64,000 nucleotides of DNA from Semisulcospira habei. Taxonomy: Eukaryota; Mollusca; Gastropoda; Semisulcospiridae. Numbering within the stretch: the stretch's first letter is position 1; each line of letters begins with the position of its first letter. The notes below the pieces were generated by a model that saw only the letters and a program-made list of their open reading frames with translations, was not told where the DNA came from and ran no database searches. A program made the position numbers and the translations under genes. Below, in pieces: positions 39,623 to 50,480 of this stretch. The DNA lies in assembly GCA_036245525.1 (NCBI GenBank), contig BTPG01000005.1, forward strand, positions 211,211,416 to 211,275,415, given 5' to 3'.

Positions 39623-39800
39623 TTAACACATTTACCCCCGGTGCGCTACAGCAGGAGATGGATCGACCATGATATTTCCTAATGGCGCCAAGCTCATCTG
39701 GCACTACCCTTGAATTATCATGGTCGATCCATCTCCTGCTAATGGCACATAGTTGTTAAGTGACACCTCCGAAATCTGGGCACACGTAGCTGGGGTTGGC
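39623..39800. mobile_element. Family 1 MITE, left arm partly deleted
   Basis: TTAACACATTTACCCCC at the left, then GCAGGAGATGGATCGACCAT and the inverted ATGGTCGATCCATCTCCTGC. Much of the inner left arm is missing. The right TTAA is lost. Confidence 0.7.
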
Positions 39801-39860
39801 TTGGCTAACATACACGTTCATTGTCGTTGTCCCTGTTTCTCTTCACGTCCGTTCATAAAC

Positions 39861-39889
39861 ACCCCCCTCCCCCCCCCCCCCCCCCCCCC
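39861..39889. repeat. Poly-C tract
   Basis: Run of C with one T. Confidence 0.9.
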
Positions 39890-40722
39890 GCAACAAGAAA
39901 GACCTGCCATTCGCTGAAGAACTGAACCAGTCAGAATGAAACTCTAATGGAAGAGCCAACCACCTGCCTACCCGTGTTATTTGCTCCACCTTGTTTTTTT
40001 ATAATCCTTTTATTTACAACGCCAAGTGGACTTTATTTTACTCAAGTCTGCTGACGGTGGCTATAATGCAAAGCAAGACAATTTAGTTGAGAGTTACAGC
40101 TCAAGTGAAAACTGCATAATTTTGCTTGGCACTTGGGCAGACGTTAAGGTAAACAGGCACTGCCCTCGAGTCATCAACGTCTTGCAGTTGCTTTTGAAAT
40201 GGGTTTTAATTATGACCCCGAACTGCAGCTGAGCCTGAATATTTTAGACAAAACCACCCTGACGCATGTGGCGCAACATTTTGTCAATTGAGCATCTCCT
40301 TGTCATTAGCAAGACAGGGGTCTGTAGCTTCGGACAAAGTGCACAAAGACCTCCTCGCAAAGTATAAACAGATGAAAAGTTGCCACCAAGAGACGATAAA
40401 AGAAGGGATTGGCCAACGTATTCTGCGAGAAAACGCGTCCTCGCCATAAACACGGAAGGTGTCTGAGTTGATTTTAAGAATACAAATACTGACAGCTTAA
40501 ATAATAAGCTGGTAAGTCATTGTTGAGAGAGAGAGATAAAAAAAAGAGTCGACAAAAGGATTGGAGGATAGGGTTTGTTTTCCTGTGATCTAGAAATATA
40601 ACCTAATGGTAACCCTAATTGGATATCTTCCAGAAAGCGCGCACGTGCCGTTGTTAAGGTTGTGTGCTAATCATTTACGATTTGTTTTCACCCTTCCCGT
40701 CAGCCGCTGGAAAGTGTGTCTC
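39890..40722. other. No gene seen
   Basis: Frames at 40026-40232 and 40244-40453 (minus) show no domain. Confidence 0.5.
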
Positions 40723-40979
40723 TTAACCCTCTGACTGCTAGCGACCAAACCTTCCGGCGGTTGAGACGCGCAACTACACGTTGTAGGTATCGTCTGTAGC
40801 AGTCGGGAATATAACCACCACAGACTCAGTGCTGAAAGTCTGTCTTGGGGGAATTGAAATGAGTGATGCGTGCAAGCAAGAGGCATAGATCCTCATGAGC
40901 CCCCGCATCTGCGAGGGCCCATGAGGATCTATGCCTCTTGCTGGAATCATTTGTCAATATCTCTTGCAGTCAGGTGTTG
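40723..40979. mobile_element. Family 2 MITE
   Basis: TTAACCCTCTGACTGC at the left and GCAGTCAGGTGTTG at the right (the right TTAA decayed). The inner hairpin is GCAAGAGGCATAGATCCTCA / inverted copy ending CCTCTTGC. Confidence 0.8.
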
Positions 40980-41124
40980 TTCGCTGTGATCCAGCAGATA
41001 ACGGTTATAAAACTTGACGCCAGGACTGCAACGCTAAAGGTTGCATACACAAGTTACTTCCCTTACACAACTTCTATTAGAAAAAGACCAGGGGAAAGGA
41101 AATACGTTGACTCTCCGTATCTAC

Positions 41125-41547
41125 GGGGCGGTCCGTGGCGCAGTGGTTAAGGCGCCTGCCACCAATGCTAAAGGTGCGAGGTTCGATTACGGGTTCCGGC
41201 GTCGGATTTTTCTCCTCTAGTAAGTGTCACCGTTAATTCGGGCGAACCGTCGGGGGTTCTTTCTCCGGGTACTCCGGCTCTTCCTCCCCCTCCACTTTGG
41301 TATCAGTTTCAGCCCACTTAATCAAATTTCAAATACAAACGACTTTGAATTTCCAAAAACTACAGTAGCTCGCTTGAGCTTGCCCTTAGCACCACGTGAA
41401 TGTTCTGTGTTTATGTACAGTGTGTGAGTGAATGCGCGTGATTCACGTGAGCGTGCTTGTTGCCGGGTTCAGTTCGCGGCGGCGCTTTGAGCCGATTTTC
41501 AATTGGGATAAAGCGCTTATTTAATGCGCTTATTATTATTATTATTA
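41125..41547 (+). mobile_element. tRNA-derived SINE, full length
   Basis: The best copy. Head starts GGGGCGGTCCG; A box TGGCGCAGTGG at 41136-41146; B box GGTTCGATTAC at 41180-41190. The body includes GTCACCGTTAATTCGGGCG. The 3' end reads GATAAAGCGCTTATTTAATG and then a TTA array. The tail sequence resembles the 3' end of the CR1-like LINE in this window. Confidence 0.9.
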
Positions 41548-41997
41548 CGAACACAATATTGAGTACGTCTATATTTCAATGTAATTGTCCACACCCCAGA
41601 ATCGGGAGGAATTACTCGATGCTGGGTGAAGGCCTGAAATCAAGATTGTACGACGATGTATGTTTATACGCCTGAATTTTCAGTTACTCTACGTTATAGC
41701 ACAAGTAATTATGTGCACAGGATGTGTATGTTGGCTTCACAAACAGAAACACTTCAACCCTTAATACCGTGGGCAAAAATACTGCGCAGATTTATGATGC
41801 ATCCTGGCATCTGATAAACTGATTTGTATCTCTAATCCGATAATGGCGGATTTGGGTCATTACATTTTTGCACACACATCCGATCAATAAAATAAATGTT
41901 TACAAAAAAAAAAGACATTTATATTGCTCCCCCCTCCTCCCGCCACCTCCCACCAACCCGCTTATTGGACTATTTTAGTCTCTCACCATGGACCAAA
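41548..41997. other. No gene seen
   Basis: No domain-bearing frame; short C-rich tract near 41930-41960. Confidence 0.5.
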
Positions 41998-42068
41998 CAT
42001 TTGCAAAAGGCATAGATTTACATGACCCTCGCATCCGCAGTGTCTCATGTGACTATATGCCTCTTCCG
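41998..42068. mobile_element. Family 2 hairpin remnant
   Basis: Arms AAAGGCATAGATTTACATGA and the degraded inverted copy ending TATGCCTCTT. Confidence 0.55.
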
Positions 42069-42087
42069 GAAAGTGATTTGGCACCAG

Positions 42088-42138
42088 ACCCCCCCCCCCG
42101 CCCCCCCTCCCCCCCGCTCCCCCACCCCCCACCCCTGT
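42088..42138. repeat. C-rich low-complexity tract
   Basis: Runs of C with G, T and A interruptions. Confidence 0.85.
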
Positions 42139-42200
42139 GGCGTAGGCATAATGCAGTGAACTGCGTTGTCTTCACAAAAGTTGTGGATGTCGCGAAACGT

Positions 42201-42418
42201 TTAACTCATTCAGTACCGACACACTACACTGAGAAAGACATGGGTCGACAATGATAGTTTAAGGGTGGTACCAGAATAGCTTGGCGCCCATAGGCGTCAA
42301 GCTATTTTGGCACCACCCTTGAACTATCATGCTCGATCTGTCTTTAGAATTGTAATACAGTCCCCCAAAGGGCAACTTCAACATTTGGGGATTTCGGTCC
42401 TGGGACAGAATGTGTTAA
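42201..42418. mobile_element. TTAA-bounded MITE, family 1 flavour B
   Basis: TTAACTCATTCAGTACCGAC at the left, GGGACAGAATGTGTTAA at the right. Hairpin arms ACCAGAATAGCTTGGCGCC and the inverted copy. Outer right arm includes TTGTAATACAGTCC. The complete unsplit equivalent of 11513-12170. Confidence 0.9.
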
Positions 42419-42524
42419 ACATTCAATAGCAATACATCAAGACCCAGGCTCTTCTGAAACCTGACCTTGACCTATTTACCATCTGTATCAACAGTAGACA
42501 ATGCAGGCCGTTACATATTGAAAG

Positions 42525-42605
42525 TTAACTCATTCGAGACGTGCCGCCTACGGATACGCGGCGGTTCGCCGCGTATCCGTAGGTGGCACGTCTCGAATGA
42601 GTTAA
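42525..42605. mobile_element. 81-bp TTAA-bounded palindrome, family 4
   Basis: Reads TTAACTCATTCGAGACGTGC from the left and the exact inverted copy from the right. Only one arm position differs (GCCGCC against GCCACC), and the turn is GGTTCG. TTAA at 42525-42528 and 42602-42605. Confidence 0.9.
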
Positions 42606-42899
42606 CGGCTTTCACTGCTGACACATCACGACAAATGTCTAGATCACCATAAGGGTCTCAATGAGATCTATACCATTTGTTGGACCAATTAACATCCGTG
42701 TTTTCCATGTTGCGGTCGTTCAGTGACAGATAACAAAACTTCATTTACGGCCATTGACATTCTGTCAGAATCAAAGGTACGAAAATAAACAAATATATCT
42801 CAGTCGCGAAACCGGTGTTATAGCTTCGGGTTCTCGACATTTCTGAGGTTCATTTCCCCGCTAGCTATAAAACTTTTGAAGTTTTTCCAGTTAATCCAT
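42606..42899. other. No gene seen
   Basis: Possible decayed family 2 arms near 42636-42682 (CTAGATCACC / GAGATCTATACC); otherwise nothing. Confidence 0.4.
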
Positions 42900-43099
42900 T
42901 TAACCCTTAGTACCCATTTCCCATATTTAAGGGGTGTTACCTAACGACTGTAACAGGCAATCGTAGTAGATGAGTCGACCATGATAATTTAAGGGTAGTG
43001 AGATGTTAGCCTGGCGCCTGCAATCTAATATTGCTGTACCCTTGAACTATCATGGCAGATTCATCTCCCGCTGTAGTGCGTCGGGGCTAAATGGGTTAA
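42900..43099. mobile_element. TTAA-bounded MITE, family 1
   Basis: TTAACCCTTAGTACCC at the left and GGGGCTAAATGGGTTAA at the right. Hairpin arms are partly decayed. Confidence 0.8.
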
Positions 43100-43250
43100 G
43101 GCTTCAGTCTTGACAGACAATACAACAGGATATGAATCGACCATGCAAGTTGAAGGGCGGTGCAAGAACAGCTTAGCGCTATAGGCGCCAGGCTGTTCAG
43201 GCACTACGCTGGCACAATCATGGCCGATCTGTCTTCTGAAGTGTAATGTT
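43100..43250. mobile_element. Decayed family 1 hairpin
   Basis: ATGAATCGACCATGCAAG and the inverted ATCATGGCCGATCTGTC around GCTTAGCGCTATAGGCGCC. Confidence 0.6.
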
Positions 43251-43253
43251 CCT

Positions 43254-43467
43254 TTGACTCATTCTGCCCGCGACACACCACAGCAGGACGTGGCTCGACC
43301 ATGACAGTTCAAGGGTGGTGGCAGAATAGCTTGGTGCCTATAGGCGCCAAGCTATTCTGCCACCACCCTTGAACTATCATGGTCCATCTGTCTCCTGAAT
43401 TGTAGTGCGGTCCTCAGAGGACAACTACAAATTGTGGGTATTTCGTACCTCGGGCACAGTGAGTTAG
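43254..43467. mobile_element. Family 1 MITE, flavour B
   Basis: Ends TTGACTCATTCTGCCC and GGGCACAGTGAGTTAG, each one base from TTAA. Hairpin arms GGTGGTGGCAGAATAGCTTG and the inverted copy match almost perfectly. Confidence 0.85.
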
Positions 43468-43503
43468 AACAGAACACAACACAACAGAACAGAACAGAAC
43501 AAC
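43468..43503. repeat. (AACAG/AACAC)n short array
   Basis: Pentanucleotide-type repeat. Confidence 0.8.
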
Positions 43504-43547
43504 GTTTATTGTCCAGGGGCCCATTTGGGCCAAAGGATACACATGGA

Positions 43548-43983
43548 TCGGACTTAAAGCTGAGGTGCAATGAGAAAAACCCGCCCAGCGCGTGTTTTAA
43601 AAAGACTACAGGACCCAGCTTGGGCCCTGCCCCTAAGTGGGTCAAATCGGTTCGTAACTCAGTTGACGGAGTTGGCAACTGCGTATCCCGAGCTTGCAAA
43701 AATCTCGGAAAATGACAGACCACTTCCTGTTGCACGGAAATCATCGCGATTAGCAGATCGGACAACAGCAGACGATTCTGTGACACTTTGAAACTGACCG
43801 ACAGCCACGGATTTTACGCGCTGGGGACTATGATGGCAGAATGCACGGCTGTACATGTTGTAAGTATGACTCCTGACACTTTGTAGTTGTGAACGAATTT
43901 TTTCAACACGTACCTCCAGTCCAATATAGGCTAATATAAATAAATAAGGAAGCATTGTGATGTACAACCAACACAGTAAATTG

Positions 43984-44060
<77 letters not shown>

Positions 44061-44615
44061 TTTACATAGATGCCAAAAGATACAAGGTCGCCATGGGTCA
44101 AGCTGATTTTTAGTAGCTGCCCTTCGTATGGAGAATTTTTTTTGCTGTAGGCCACTCCAGATGAAAAGATATAACAACAAACACAAAACGACAAATAACC
44201 GGCCCTCCTTCCTCACCCTTCCGATATCGAATAAAGCTTCAGGCTGTGCTGTGTAACTTACGGATAGCTCGGCCTGGTCCATATCCAGTGTGCGTCCAGG
44301 CAAGACACAAATGGCCTGCTCTGTCCGTCGGGTGGTCGAGTGTCGTCTGCTACTGTTGCTGTCAGTAGAAATATCGCTGGTTTAGATCAGTGATCGCGGT
44401 GACCACCCCGCGCTGCATACAGGAAGTGGCCTGTCTTTTTCACGGGAGTTTTGCCAGCACGACAAACGCAGTTGAAAACTGAGTCAACTGAGTTCCAAAC
44501 CGGTTTGCCGAAGTTAGCCGAACGTTCACGAAGACAGGGCCCTCGCTGGGTCCTGCAAAGTGTTTTTAAAACACGTGCGGGGCGGAGTTTTTTGACTGTT
44601 TCTCAGCTTTAACTA
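43548..44615. repeat. Long inverted repeat around a GA array
   Basis: 43548-43670 (TTTTAAAAAGACTACAGGAC, CAGCTTGGGCCCTG, AACTCAGTTGACGG) recurs inverted at about 44480-44615 with moderate divergence. The spacer contains the GA array. It may be a decayed long-TIR element. Confidence 0.6.
43980..44056. repeat. (GA)n microsatellite
   Basis: Pure GA run. Long minus-strand frames through it are artefacts. Confidence 0.95.
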
Positions 44616-44641
44616 TCATGTACATTACTTTATTTCATTCT

Positions 44642-45277
44642 TTAAGCTCTTTCAGTCCATACGGAATTTTGCACTTTTCTGTCGGCAGTAAGTCAGTTCA
44701 GACTTAAGATGGAAAACTTTGACCTGAATTAACTTCTTCATTGGCGGTGGGCGCAGATTATGTTTCAAGCAAATCTGCCACTCAGCACAACGCAACACAA
44801 CGCAACTCAGCACAACGCAACACAACTCAGCACAACGCAACACAACGCAACTCAGCACAACGCAACACAACTCAGCACAACGCAACACAACGCAACTCAG
44901 CACAACGCAACACAACGCAACTCAGCACAACGCAACACAACGCAACTCAGCACAACGCAACACAACGCAACTCAGCACAACGCAACACAACGCAACTCAG
45001 CACAACGCAACACAACGCAACTCAGCACAACGCAACACAACGCAACTCAGCACAACGCAGCACAACGCAACACAACGCAACACAACGCAACTCAGCACAA
45101 CGCAGCACAACGCAAAAGAGCTGTCTCTGCCCTATAAAAAACATAGAAATAAAATGGCGTCCATGTCAGCAAGAGCTATAGATCTTCATGAGCCCCCGAA
45201 CCAGCGCGGGCACATGAGGATCTATGCCTCTTGTAGTTGTGTTTGTTCACTTTTTGCTCCGGCTGGTAAGAGTTTAA
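44642..45277. mobile_element. Family 2 MITE enlarged by an internal array
   Basis: TTAAGCTCTTTCAGTCC at the left and GGCTGGTAAGAGTTTAA at the right. The inner hairpin is at 45168-45239 (GCAAGAGCTATAGATCTTCA / ATGAGGATCTATGCCTCTTG). A CACAACGCAA array occupies 44781-45115. Confidence 0.7.
44781..45115. repeat. CACAACGCAA / CTCAG minisatellite
   Basis: Alternating CACAACGCAA and CTCAGCACAACGCAA blocks, giving periods of about 25 and 15. Long open frames on both strands follow from the composition. Confidence 0.92.
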
Positions 45278-45539
45278 TGCATATTTTGCTTCCGTTATTT
45301 AAGACGTTAATGAGGTCAGCAGGAGACCCAGATTTTGACGAGCCACACCAACCTGAGGTGATTTTTAAGATGAAGTGCACCATTGGCGGAGGTGCTGAAC
45401 TTAATTTCCGTTGTGAAACACCTTCGCTGCCAGAGATCACGGATTTCCCGTCTAAAACCACTAGATGCTGCCTGACGGCATCAGCGTTAAAAGCACAAAA
45501 GAAATGGAACCAAAAAATGACACAAAGAACATCGGACTA

Positions 45540-45627
45540 ACAAGGGACATAAACCCTCATGAGCCCCCGCGACTGCGGTAAGTTAATGCGACTGCGGGAG
45601 GCTCATGAGGATTTATGTCTCTTGCAG
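45540..45627. mobile_element. Family 2 hairpin core
   Basis: Arms CAAGGGACATAAACCCTCAT and GAGGATTTATGTCTCTTG. The loop carries CGACTGCGGTAAGTTAATGC. Confidence 0.75.
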
Positions 45628-45763
45628 ATGGGTAGCGTAGACGTCATTTCCTGTTTAATTTGTGAGCCTGGAAACCGCCACTGGTAATGGGGAGAAGTGT
45701 GCATTGATGACATTTCTGTTTGTCTGCAGTTTCTGTGTTGAAAAGACAAAAAAAAATAATGTT

Positions 45764-45978
45764 TTAACTCATTCAGCTCCGACACGCCACGGTAAGACAT
45801 GGATCGAGCGTGTAAGTTCAAGGGTTGTGCCAGACTAGCTTGGCGCCCATAGGCGCCAAGCTATTCTGGCACAACCCTTGAACTATCACGCTCGATCTGT
45901 TTCCAGAAGTGTAATACAGTCTTCAGACACAACTTCAAAAGTTCAAGTGAGGACTTGTCCTGGAGCAGAATGTGTTAA
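45764..45978. mobile_element. TTAA-bounded MITE, family 1 flavour B
   Basis: TTAACTCATTCAGCTCCGAC at the left, GAGCAGAATGTGTTAA at the right. Arms GTTGTGCCAGACTAGCTTGG and the inverted copy are nearly perfect. Confidence 0.9.
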
Positions 45979-46315
45979 ACATTGACTCAAAGTACACGTG
46001 CACGGAATAATGCCAGTAGACTGCATTCCTATCGAAGAGTTAAGTTGGAATACAAGCACTAAAACCTAACGACTGCGGATTTGTGACATTTCTGTTCGTC
46101 TGCAATCCCGGTGTTCAAAAGAACTGACTGAAATACTAAACACAGTGCAAGTGTACTGAACAGTCATTGCCTGGAACACGCGTTGGGTTATAGAAATGTC
46201 TTTTTGCGATACGTATTAATTAATTAATTAATTTTTAATTCATTTTTGTCTTCTGTCCGCTGCAGTAATAAAAATAATAATGATAATTAAAATATAATAA
46301 TATCGATAATAGCGA
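45979..46315. other. No gene seen
   Basis: Short AATT repeats near 46217-46232; nothing else recognised. Confidence 0.5.
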
Positions 46316-46338
46316 TAATAATAATAATAATAATACTC

Positions 46339-46396
<58 letters not shown>
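46316..46396. repeat. (AAT)n microsatellite
   Basis: Nearly pure ATA/TAA triplet run. Confidence 0.95.
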
Positions 46397-46400
<4 letters not shown>

Positions 46401-46596
46401 CGACAGTAATATCCCAGGAAACTAATGTCCCTGAACCCACGACGGCCCGCAGTGTGTTTGCCTATTGTGCCGTTTTGCTGCTGGGGATTGTACGTTTGTA
46501 TGCAAGACGAAATATAGGCCTATACCTGCGATAGCGACCGCACTGACGAAGTTTGTTACTGACACTGACCCCTAGGGGAGTGGGGGGGGGGGGAGG

Positions 46597-46790
46597 GTGA
46601 GGTCAAAATAACCATTGCACACGGAAAGCCGAAGGCCTACAAGGGTCCGTGTAGCAAGCCGCTGCTGCCAATAAAGAATTTATTATCATTCCTCCGATAT
46701 TTGCGTTCAAGAAATCAAGCTTTTCAAATGTTACTGAATACTGAGTTTCTCAAGCGAGAAGAAATATTCTGACTATTCACGTCTTTTTAA
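46597..46790. mobile_element. Partial copy of the 23921/36208 element, inverted
   Basis: GAAGGCCTACAAGGGTCCGT, GTAGCAAGCCGCTGCTGCC and the reverse of TGGAGGAATGAAAATAAAT match the other two copies. Confidence 0.6.
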
Positions 46791-46867
46791 TTAGAAATGA
46801 TGGGTGCGGCCATTTTGAACATGACCTTCGACCTACTGGGGACGACTTCCGGTTTTGCTTGCAAACA

Positions 46868-46988
46868 TGGAAGCTGTGAATACAAAACCCTACACAAGTT
46901 CCCGATCTAGCGGCCGACATTGCGCAGTAAAAGGTTGCCACAACAACGAAAAAAAGCTGTATGACTTGTTGCAAATGCCATGTTTTTT
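46868..46988 (+). CDS. Possible first exon of a THAP-like zinc-finger gene (low confidence)
   Basis: An ATG at 46868 opens a frame reading MEAVNTKPYTSSRSSGRHCA and then VKGCHNNEKKLYDLL. The HCAVKGC-NN spacing resembles the start of THAP-type C2CH fingers. The open frame continues to 47181 without zinc-ligand pattern, but the +1 frame after about 46985 gives YKPFIRRYCSCLKPFCL, closer to the expected continuation, so a frameshift or splice may lie there. Upstream, GGCCATTTTG (46808) and ACTTCCGG (46847) resemble common core-promoter motifs. It could be a decayed gene or chance. Confidence 0.3.
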
Positions 46989-48171
46989 GATACAAACCTT
47001 TCATTCGCCGTTATTGTTCCTGTTTGAAACCTTTTTGTTTGTAAAAAAAGTGTATCACATCGCACACTATCCGATGAAATGGCCTGTTTTTTTATCGGCC
47101 GGCCGTACACACTCGAGCGACACAAGTCAGTCTGAATTTTTATGTCTAGTTCATGTGTGTTTCGAGGAAGTTTTGCTTTAAATTGCCGGTACTCCTCATC
47201 GTCAGCGGACCAAACCGTGGCGGAGATAGTTATTTTGCGCAGCGTTTTGTTGCACGTATCAAAATCTCCGTTGAAGTTATATCCCCATATTTTTGGTAGG
47301 GATTAGGACTACCGACTCTAAGGCCTACCTACTGATGCCAGCAGGTTGTTGTCTCACTCACGCCCTGATATTTTCATACGGTTTTTGTATCATGGGCGTG
47401 TGTGATCTTCAACTTTTGTGTAAATGTTTTTTTTTTTTTTTTTTTTTTTTTTTTGTTTTGTTTTGTTTTTTGTTTTGTTTTTCCTCCAACTTTTTATGTT
47501 CTGTCAGTACAATAGTGAAACTTTCTTTGTTCTGTTTTGTCGGTACAATAGTGAAACTTGTAGTAATGTACGCAGTAATTCATATTTATTGTCATGCTGA
47601 TAAAATTAAAGAGTTTGTTGGCAGATTGTCAATTTTTTGTGTTTGTGTCATGAATTATCCTTAGAATGAATTACTCGCGATTCTTTCATTGTTTGCAGTA
47701 TTATTATATTAATGTATACATGTATGGTGCAGCAATACAAGTTTTGTTGTCTCAAACATTTCATAAATAACATGAGAATATTTTGCCACCCAAAAGTAGA
47801 GACCAAACAAAGTGTAGAAATAGTGTTATTAGCTTGAGATACACTTGAAAACAGAACACTTAAATAACTACATGGCTACACAAAATATCTATGCATATAC
47901 ACGAAAACTTCGCAAAAAACTTTCCAACGCGCACACGTAAACACTTCTCTGAAAGGCCAAACCGGAAATGCTACACAGCCGAGCAACCTGTTAACCGACC
48001 CATTTGAGAATATTACCGTTTGGTAAAAAAGAGGTGAATAGTCACCAGACCAGAATGAAGGGAGCTGGTTGCCAAGTCATCAGTGGTGCCCCAACGGTCG
48101 GCAAGACTACGGGATATAGGTAGATAGATAGATAGTCACCAGACATGACTGAGGTCAATGATATAAGCAAT
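46989..48171. other. No gene called
   Basis: Contains a poly-T tract at about 47429-47474. The 123-codon frame at 47293-47664 spans the poly-T and is not supported. The rest is AT-rich sequence without recognised content. Confidence 0.5.
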
Positions 48172-50480
48172 GAATAATAAATAATAATTACGGTATTTAT
48201 AATGCGCTTATCTTATAATAACTATAACTCTAAGCGCACACTCACCACTCGCACACGCATGCGCACGCTTTGGACAATGACTCACGTACCACAAATAGTG
48301 AAAATACATTACGACGGTCAGCTTGGAGTGGGGAGAGTGGTGATATAGCGCTAGAACTGTTGAAAGAGGTGAGTTTTGAGGGCGGACTGGAAGGAGGAGA
48401 GAGAGTGTTTCTGACGGAGAGAGAGTGGGAGGGTGTTCCAGGTGGATGGACCGTAGACGGAGAAGGAACGGGGGCCGAAAGTGCTGAATATGGTGCGGGG
48501 GATGAGGAGGCGGAGAGGGTCGGAGGCGGAGCGGAGGGAGCGGGAAGGAGTGTAGGGTGAAGTAAGTTGGAGAGATAGGTAGGAGCGTAGTTGTTCAGGG
48601 ATTTGTAGCAGAGAGACAGAATCTTGTATTGGATGCGTTGGTGGGTGGGGAGCCAGTGAAGGAGCTTGAGCAGGGGAGTGATGTGGTCGGATTTTTTCTT
48701 TCTGAGGACGAGGCGGGCAGCATTGTTCTGGACGCGCTGAATAGTGAGAGTGGTAGAGTGAGGAAGGCCGGAAAGGAGAGAGTTGCAGTAGTCGATGCGA
48801 GATAAGATGAGAGAGACAGCGAGTTTGGTGGCAGCTTTGGTAGTGAGGTATTTTCTGATCTGACTGATGTGGCGGAGGTGGAAATAACATGCCTGGGCCG
48901 CGGCGGAGACGAAGCTGGTCATGGAAAGAGAGGAATTGAAGATGACGCCGAGGTTCTTGACCGAGTCAGAGAGGGAGATGGGGGTGCTGTCGAGTTGAAG
49001 GTGGAGAGAAGGGGGAACTGGGAAAGTTTCTGGCGAGTGCCTACCAGCATGGCTTCCGTTTTGTCGTCGTTCAGTTTGGAGCTTGTTTGCTGCCATCCAT
49101 TTTTTCACGTCTTCGTAGCAGTCAGCCGTGCGAGTCAGTAGTGACTGAGTGTTGTCGAGTTTGTCTTTGTCTAGTAGTTGTGAGTCGTCAGCGTAGAGGT
49201 GGTGGTGTATGTGGTGAGCCTGGATGATGTTGGACAGTGGATAGGTGTAGAGTGTGAAAAGGACCGGACCCAGGACGGACCCCTGTGGAACGCTGCAGGA
49301 GAGCCTGACTGGGTTGGAGGAGACGCCGTCGATGGTGACTGATTGCTGTCTGTCGGAGAGGTAGGAGAGAAACCAGGAGTTATCAGAGTCAGTGATGCCA
49401 AAGGAGTGGTGAAGGCGATGGAGGAGGATAGAGTGGTCTATGGTGTCGAAGGCGGCAGAGAGATCGAGTAGCGTAAGAAGGGAGATGTTGCCCGAGTCGG
49501 TGGAGATAAGCAGGTCGTTTAGGATATGTACAAGGGCTGTTTCAGTGCTGTGATGTTTGCGATAGGCAGACTGGAAGGGACTGAGGAGGGTGTTGTCGGC
49601 GAGGTGGAGGTTGAGCTGGTTGAGGACAGCCTTCTCAAGAAGCTTGGACAGGAAAGAGAGATTGGAGACTGGGCGGTAGTTCTTGAGATCGTTTGGGTCG
49701 AGGTTGTATTTTTTAGGAGAGGACGGACAATAGCGGACTTTAAGATATCGGGGACGGAGCCATTTTCTGGAGATGTGTTGATGATGTTGGTGATGAAGGG
49801 CAAAAGTTTTGGAAGGCCGTCCCGGTAGAGAGAAGCTGGGAGGGGGTCTAGTTCGCAGGTTTTGAAAGTCATGGACTTTATGGTCTTGAGGACTTCATCC
49901 TGAGAGACGGGGCGGAAGGACGAGAGGGGAGTGCCGGAAAAGGGGGTGTCAGAAAGGCAAGGCGGAGAAGGCAGAGTGTCGAGTGTGTTGCGCAGAGTTT
50001 GGATTTTGTCGGAGAAATAGGTGGAAAAAGCGGACGGGAGTTCTTATTTGCTGTGTGTGTTGGGAAGAGGAGAGTCTTTAGAAGTGCCTAGGAGTGTGTT
50101 CATGGTAGCGTAGAGGGTTTTGGATGAAGTGGATTCCAGGATTTTGTTTTGAAGATGTTTACGCTTGGAGTCGGAGATCATTCTGCAGACTTTGGATCTG
50201 GTGGTTTGGAAGATCTGTCTGTGAATGGTGAGGTCGGATGAGCGCCAGCGGCGTTCCGCTTGTCGGCGCTCGCGCTTGGCATCCGCTATGTCGTCAGTGA
50301 GCCGGGGGAGGGGGGGGGGGTGTCGGTTGGGTATGGAGCAGATGGTGACAGGGGCGTGGATGTCTAGAAGTTTTCGAAGGGAGAAATCGAAATGGGATGC
50401 AAGATCAGGAGAGGCGGCGGGGTCCAAGAGAAGGTCAACAGCTTCGTCGAAGAAGCAACACATACATGTATAATTTTGGT
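48172..50480 (-). mobile_element. CR1-like LINE, 5' truncated
   Basis: Minus strand, 3' end at 48172, with the GATAAGCGCATTATAAATAC end shared with 18517-19245 and 28497-29206. The 5' part, including the endonuclease, is missing; the remaining protein starts just before the RT domain (50463). Several frameshifts split it. Confidence 0.85.
48242..50463 (-). pseudogene. CR1-like reverse transcriptase, broken
   Basis: Fragments in order on the minus strand: 50463-50044 (pre-RT linker, RRWRSSDLTIHRQIFQTTRS); 49872-49519 (RT start, TCELDPLPASLYRD and PDILKSAIVRPLLK); a catalytic YADD encoded at 49184-49195; and 49108-48242 (thumb and C-terminus, with DSVKNLGVIFNSSLSM, YFHLRHISQIRKYLTTKAA and QRVQNNAARLVLRKKK). 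The family assignment rests on the NLGV and DYCNSLLSGLP segments typical of CR1/Rex1-like elements. Frameshifts separate the pieces, so this copy is inactive. It is the longest member of the family in the window. Confidence 0.85.

Noticed and set aside
43659..44303. 214-codon minus-strand frame
   Set aside because: It crosses the GA microsatellite as a Ser-Leu run and shows no domain.
44652..45181. Open frames on both strands (up to 146 codons)
   Set aside because: They come from the CACAACGCAA repeat, which happens to lack stops. No domain or start context.
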